From the NCBI GenBank assembly GCA_009663005.1, contig CM018896.1, positions 2,645,878 to 2,658,377 on the forward strand: a stretch of 12,500 bases of DNA, read 5' to 3'. This document shows positions 7,913 to 12,500 of this stretch, piece by piece; position 1 is the stretch's first letter; each line of letters starts with the position of its first letter. Source of the DNA: Actinidia chinensis. Lineage: Eukaryota > Streptophyta > Magnoliopsida > Ericales > Actinidiaceae. The position numbers and the translations under genes were made by a program. Under the pieces are notes generated by a model that was not told where the DNA came from, searched no databases, and saw nothing but the letters and a program-made list of their open reading frames with translations.

Positions 7913-9330
7913 GGATTTCTGGATTCTGGGGCTAATTAATCACATGATGGTGAGCCTTTTTACTTTTACCCTCTCCGGTCACTTCTATACTCAGTATGTG
8001 TTTAGAGTGATGAGGTTACTCTATTTTTTTCCCCCTATCATAGTCAAGGGTTGATTGCCCGCTTGTCCTCAGATTTATGCTTTCTTGTTTATTACATTCC
8101 GAATTTTGCTATAATCTTCTTTCTGTTAGTCGTCTTGCAAAAAACCTTAACTGTGCTGTTGTATTCTACCCGTCTCGTTGTTTCTTGCAGGACCTGGACT
8201 TCGAAGAAGATTTTTGGCAGGGGGTATGAGCGTGATGGACCTTACTACTTTGGAGATACCCCAACATCGGTGCCTTATCCTTAGTCTTCAAGCTTTGCTC
8301 CACCAGTCTTAGAGCCCTCCGTTTTAAGTTTCGTCTAGTTTAAATTGTCTGTCTTTTCTATAAAACTTAAATCTGTGGCTACGCTCGTTTAGGGCAATGC
8401 AATTTTCAATATTGTATGTTCCCTTTTTCCTTCTCTCAATAGAGCATGCCAGAAAGTTACTTTTAATATGTGCCATTTGTGAACTATCTAAACATACTCG
8501 CACGTTTATATTCCTCGAGCATCGTGCACCTAGTGCATTTGACCTTATTTCACTCAGATTGTTCTGGGGATCCTTCTCTAGTTATGCTCTCTCTCAGCAT
8601 CGTTTTTATATGGTCACATTTGTAGACGATTCACCGTTGTACTTTGGGTCTACCTAATGCGTCATTAAGATCTGAAGTAGTCTTCCCACTTTATCATTTT
8701 TTTGCAAAATGATCAAACACCGTATAACACAGTTGTGCCGCACGATCAAGGTCAGGATAATGGTCGTGAGTAATCACGAATGAGTTTCGTGCTGAACTTC
8801 ATAAAACGTGGTAACTCCATCAACTCACTTGTCCCGTACACCCCTGAACAGAATGGCGTGTCTTGAGAGAAAAAAAACGTGATATTATGTCTATGGTCCG
8901 ATTTGTTTATACGGAGATGGGTTGTTCCTAATATTTAGGGACATATGGCCGTCCCACTGCCACCTACATTATCATCGCACTCCTAGTCGGGTATTACATG
9001 GTAAGGCACCCCTTCATATCCTTAGCCTACTAGTACCTTATTCCCATCCTACCACGTGCTTTGGCTTGTACATGCTTTGTTCAAATCAGGAGCACACCCG
9101 TCCAAACTGATGATAAGGCAATTCATTGTGTCTTTTTGGGATTCCCGATGTCCAAAAGGGTATCGCTGTTATGATCTTGTCACTAGTCATAGTACCAATG
9201 TCATTGGATGTCACTTTTTAGGAAACTGTGCCATTCTTCTAGGTTCTTCGTTTTTCCCGGGCATTGCTTCCGATCTGGTTAGGAGGAGGGTTCTGCACAT
9301 CCTCGTCCGCTTCCTATTGGACTCTCCTCC
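7780..9330 (+). pseudogene. Copia protease and integrase remnant
   Basis: The end of Gag/start of Pol reads GPMANIAA and LHGKSGHPTWI, followed in another frame by the aspartic-protease motif DSGAN at 7922-7936, directly before a TAA stop. The GAG-pre-integrase region shows NLNCAVVFYPSRC and FGRGYERDG (about 8130-8240), and the zinc-binding CAICELSKHTR is at 8469-8501. Of the integrase catalytic triad, HSD survives at 8551-8559, VTFVDD at about 8613-8630 and the glutamate motif TPEQNGV at 8840-8860, followed by TGA at 8864. Later come SRVLHGKAPLHIL and KGYRCYDLVT (8987-9185). All lie in different frames, so no continuous polyprotein exists. Confidence 0.87.
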
Positions 9331-9579
9331 ACCATGATTAGTGGGTCGCATGTCCAGTTCCCCTTTGAACAGAATGAGGGTACGGAAGCACGGTATCTCT
9401 TCCCCTTGTCGTTTATGATACGTCACTTATCCCCGTGTTATCCCACCCGAGCGGAGTTCGTAGCCCCCCTCTGCGCGTTCTTCTTTCCCACAGTACTAAT
9501 CATCCTATTGCCAATTATTTGTCTTATCAAAGGTCTTTCAAACTCCTTATCAGTCCTTTTTTAAGTCAGGGTCGACTCG

Positions 9580-11140
9580 TGGTCTCAACTCATCGCTCTG
9601 TCCATGAAGCTCTTCCAGAAACCTCTGTGGTTTCTGCTATGAAGGTTGAAAATGGATGCTCTTCAGCCGTATCGGACTTGGGGATCTTGTTCTTTGCCAA
9701 CCAGGTGAGCGAACTGTTGGTTGTAAATGGAGTGTTCGTTCAGTGTGAAGTATTTGGCGGATGGTTGTCGGTGGATAGGTTATAAAGCTCGCCTTGTGCT
9801 AAGGTTTTACTCAGATTGCAGACAAAGATTTTGGTGCCACATTTGCCCCAGTGCTAAAATTAAAACACCATTCGCCTTCTGGTTTCTCTCGCGCATCTTA
9901 TTCGTGGCCTTCTTACCATTGGATGTCAAAAATGCCCTTCCTAATCGTGACCTTTCCGAGATTATATATATGGATCCCCCTCCAGGTTTTCGGGCTCAGG
10001 GGGAGTATTTGGGGAATGTTTGTCGCCTTCGAAAATATCTACGGTCTTAGTCTTAAGCAGTCTCCTTGGGCTGTTTTCATCGTTTTTTTTAGTGAGGTAG
10101 TTTTGTCATGGGGTTTGCTCAGTGCCCACTCAGATCATTACCATGCTTTATTCGTCGCCCAGCCTCAGGGACGGCTTTTGGCGTCATTATCTCAGTTTAT
10201 GTGGATGATATCATCATCACGAGAAGATGATGCTTCTGGATTGTTCAATAAAACCTGGACTTTAATGAGGTCATTCGAACATTAAAGATTTGGGGATCTC
10301 TGTTTAGTTTTTTGGGCATTGAGGTTGCTCGATCTTCCCAAGGTATATCTCTTTCTCAAAGGAAGTTTCTCTTGATCTTCTTCAAGACGACAGGCCATGC
10401 TTGGGTGTAGACCCTACATTACGCTATGGTTCCAAATCTGAAGATATCGTAGCAGACGAGAGAGTCAGGAGAACTGTTATCAGATCCATCTATCTTTTTT
10501 TTTTTTTTATATCAGCCAGATTGTGGGTCGACTTATCATTTTGGACAAACTACCAAGGCCGGATCTCACCATTTGCGGTCAGTGTGGTGAGCCAGTTTAT
10601 GCACTCGCCACGTTACCTACTCATCTAGATGCTTGTATATCACATTCTCGGTATTTAAATCATGTCCTGGTCTTGATTGTTTAAAGTTGGAATACAGCGG
10701 GCCTCTCATGTTTTACAGATTTGCCTGATATGAGGTTCTAAGAGTGATAGCCGATCTACCACTGGTTGTCTGTACTTTTCATGGTAGTCATCTTCATACT
10801 TGGAAAAGTAAGAAGCAAGTGTTGGTTTCCGATCTTCTGCCGAAGCTGAGTATCTGCCATGGCTCAGGGCACAAGTGAGGCTTCTTTGGCTTCACGATCT
10901 CTCTAGCTGAGTTGGGTTTTTCAGTGACGGATTCATCCTCTTGTTCTGTGACAATTAAATCGGCTATAATGTTATCCTTGATTCTGTTCTTCATGACGAG
11001 AACGAAGAACAGTAAGTGGATATTCACTTCATTCGGGAAAAAGTTCGTTCTGGGATAGTACTCCCATTTTTGTCCCATCTCATGCGCAGACTGTTGACAT
11101 ATTCACTAAGTCCATTGGGCCCCCCTCATTGTGAAGTCTT
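9580..11140 (+). pseudogene. Copia reverse transcriptase and RNase H remnant
   Basis: Begins with the VHEALPE segment typical of the copia RT start (about 9600), then YKARLV (about 9782-9800), YMDPPPGFRAQGE (about 9967-10005), GLSLKQSP-like (about 10045) and the catalytic YVDDIIIT at 10198-10221. RNase H follows: SVVSQFMHSPR (about 10577-10610), LHTWKSKKQ-like (about 10792-10820), RSSAEAEY (about 10828-10852), KSAIML-like (about 10960) and VDIHFIREKVRSG (about 11015-11055). The C-terminal DIFTKSIGPP segment is near 11097-11125. Frames change repeatedly. This region would copy element RNA into DNA; here it is inactive. Confidence 0.9.
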
Positions 11141-11180
11141 TCTATTGGCAAGTGGGACTCGTCGATATCTTCACCTCAAC

Positions 11181-11194
11181 TTGAGGGGGAGGTG
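11181..11194 (+). promoter_or_regulatory. Polypurine tract of the copia element
   Basis: TTGAGGGGGAGGTG lies two bases before the 3' LTR start (TGTTAGG). This is the standard position and near-standard sequence of plant copia polypurine tracts, which prime plus-strand DNA synthesis. Confidence 0.88.
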
Positions 11195-11196
11195 TT

Positions 11197-11390
11197 TGTT
11201 AGGAATTCCTTGATTCCCTCCTTATCTTGATTAAACATGTTTCCTTGTTTTTAAAGGGATTGTGTTTCCTAATTTAGGGATTGTTTTAGGATTGTCTTAG
11301 GGTTTCCTTTAACTAGGAATAAATGGTGTATATATATGGATGGGGAGATTGTAATTGTAAGACAGTTCATCCTAAAATCTATTGACGGCA
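11197..11390 (+). repeat. 3' LTR of the copia element
   Basis: Begins TGTTAGGAATTCC and aligns with the 5' LTR through TCTATTG (11378-11384). A possible CA end lies at 11389-11390. It contains the matching TATA-like run (11329-11337). Differences from the 5' LTR include many one-base gaps. The expected sequence after TCTATTG is absent or diverged, so the right boundary is soft and the LTR may be truncated. Confidence 0.8.
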
Positions 11391-11611
11391 TTTTGGCTGT
11401 TGTAACGAGGAGCGGAGAGGCACGTGAGAGAGAGAGATGGGGGGGAGAGGGGGACGGAGTATGGGGTTCCGATTTGTTTAGAGAGAAAGGAGCCACATGC
11501 AGGGGGACATCTGTGAGTTTGATGTGGTGATTAGTGGATTCACGGGGATGGTAAGAAATCTCGAACGAGCGGGACACTTGGGAGTGAGTGATCGGACAGT
11601 CTTGTGCACTC
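11391..11611. other. Flanking host DNA, purine-rich on the plus strand
   Basis: Contains GAGAGAGAGA and G-rich runs and a CACGTG G-box-like hexamer near 11421-11426. In minus-strand sense this is CT-rich, as in plant 5' regions, so it may be the displaced upstream region of the RUS6-like gene. Open frames on both strands here are short and composition-driven. Confidence 0.35.
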
Positions 11612-11614
11612 TTA

Positions 11615-11818
11615 GCTCCGTTTACACCAATTTATTTTAATTTTTTTATTTAAAATAAGTAAAAAAATTAATTGAAGTTGACTTTTTTATTTTTTTATTT
11701 TTGTTTTTTACTTAATTTTACCTAAAATAAAGTTATAAAAACAAAAAAATCAAATAATCTTTTTTTTTCTTAATAAATTTAAAAAAAAAAAAAATTTTAA
11801 ACATTACTAAACAGAGCC
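11615..11818. mobile_element. Tourist/Harbinger-like MITE candidate
   Basis: The left end is GCTCCGTTTA; the right end, reverse-complemented, is GGCTCTGTTTA, an imperfect inverted repeat. TTA flanks both sides (11612-11614 and 11819-11821), matching the 3-bp target duplication of PIF/Harbinger elements. The interior is extremely AT-rich with long T and A runs and no coding potential. The short ends leave some chance of coincidence. Confidence 0.6.
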
Positions 11819-11821
11819 TTA

Positions 11822-12500
11822 GTGTCAACCCCTGGTTGCCCTCTTTCGAATTGTTAATTAATTTTTTTTTTCTTTTAACAGAGAAAGCCGTTTAACGGTT
11901 GGTACGGGATTCGGATCATCTGCCCCTTTACTCTCTTGACTATTCTTATGTCAGATTAATGACCAGGTTTCTTTGTACTCTAATTTTGAACTGCAATAAC
12001 ATTTTGGTCTATTTTAATTATTTAAATCGTTAAAATTATATAATTTATTGAGAAATTAAATATCATAAAAAATTACGTTAATCGAATACAGATCGATAGT
12101 CGATCGTTATCAATTTATATCATGATAAATAAATATAATCATGTGTGTGAAACTCATTTATTAAATAATAAAACAGTAATGAATAGTTATCAATTTGTAT
12201 CCGATAATATAATTTTTTACCATATTAATCTGCATAACGATTTTTAGAATATTTATGATTTTAATTATTAAAATAAACCAAAAATAGGATAAAAAAATTA
12301 TTGGACAGTATTGTACAGTCCCGTGAGTTGTGTCCTAGGCATCTCCAATGGACTAAACAAAAAGTGTACTAAAATGTGTGTTAATAAACAAAAATGGATT
12401 CAATTTTTTTGTGATAAAATGTTGATTAATTTATAGAATCATTGAAGGCTTTAATTGGTTACTCCAAAGTGCGTGTTAAACACGAGCAAAAGTTAAAAAA
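11822..12500. other. AT-rich non-coding right edge
   Basis: No gene is recognised. It contains an inverted-repeat element candidate (12001-12286), a repeated GTTATCAATTT word (12106 and 12186), and GCATCTCCAATG at 12339-12350, which resembles the start of common plant MITEs running off the window. Confidence 0.6.
12001..12286. repeat. Long imperfect inverted repeat, MITE candidate
   Basis: The left arm at 12001-12042 starts ATTTTGGTCTATTTTAATTA. The right arm, reverse-complemented from about 12285, starts ATTTTTGGTTTATTTTAATA. The arms agree at roughly four of five positions over about 40 bases. The spacer is about 200 bp of AT-rich sequence with a small internal palindrome around ATCATGAT. 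No target duplication was resolved, and AT-richness inflates the match. Confidence 0.45.

Larger units (their letters stand above)
6087..11390 (+). mobile_element. Degenerate Ty1/copia LTR retrotransposon, about 5.3 kb
   Basis: Two related LTRs flank a region whose plus-strand translations match plant copia proteins in the correct order: Gag, protease, integrase, reverse transcriptase, RNase H. A polypurine tract lies immediately before the 3' LTR. No frame stays open for more than about 150 codons, and frameshifts and stops interrupt every domain, so it cannot move on its own. The LTR copies differ by many substitutions and single-base indels, pointing to an old insertion or error-prone sequence. 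No clear primer-binding site (TGGTATCAGAGC type) or exact 5-bp target duplication was found. It is oriented opposite to the RUS6-like gene and lies directly upstream of it. Confidence 0.93.

Noticed and set aside
11269..11577. 102-codon minus-strand frame, Ser/Pro-rich
   Set aside because: It crosses the 3' LTR boundary and follows from CT-rich composition; no domain is visible.
1..12500. CRISPR array, prokaryotic operon, tRNA or rRNA gene
   Set aside because: There are no spaced identical repeats, no tightly packed open frames and no tRNA- or rRNA-like sequence; the splice sites and copia element show plant nuclear DNA.

Overview
This is a stretch of plant nuclear genome, most likely from a eudicot and possibly a woody one. 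It is AT-rich and intron-rich, with spliced exons on the minus strand, MITEs, LTR-retrotransposon debris and simple repeats. I see no bacterial, organellar, tRNA, rRNA or CRISPR feature. No open reading frame on either strand is a complete conventional gene.

Left half (about 80-5985, minus strand): one host gene, recognisable exon by exon as a ROOT UVB SENSITIVE (RUS, DUF647) family member and best matched by RUS6. I place exon 1 at 5646-5985 and downstream exons at 4270-4382, 3089-3160, 2875-2985, 2641-2760 and 80-180. All have GT/AG boundaries, and the protein joins are continuous from 4382 downward. The gene continues past the left edge. As given it cannot encode RUS6. Exon 1 carries one extra base, the 4270-4382 and 80-180 exons each lack one base, and the roughly 33-codon exon expected between 5645 and 4383 is absent. 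It is either a decaying copy or a real gene in a poorly polished assembly; the missing exon favours decay. Its introns hold a hAT-like MITE with a perfect 8-bp target duplication (869-1056) and a second diverged copy of that MITE family in opposite orientation, apparently split by a solo-LTR-like element (4987-5458).

Middle and right (6087-about 11390, plus strand): a degenerate Ty1/copia retrotransposon in the usual copia order: 5' LTR, leader, Gag, protease, integrase, reverse transcriptase, RNase H, polypurine tract, 3' LTR. Short motif islands survive (protease DSGAN, integrase TPEQNGV, reverse transcriptase YVDD, RNase H SSAEAEY), but frameshifts and stops break every domain. It lies head-to-head with the RUS6-like gene, its 5' LTR starting about 100 bp upstream of the RUS6 ATG.

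Right edge (11391-12500): flanking DNA, a Tourist/Harbinger-like MITE candidate with a TTA target duplication (11615-11818), a second inverted-repeat element candidate (12001-12286) and AT-rich non-coding sequence.

I found no undescribed biological system. The interesting points are the broken RUS6 gene, the nested insertions and the unusually indel-rich divergence across both gene and transposon.
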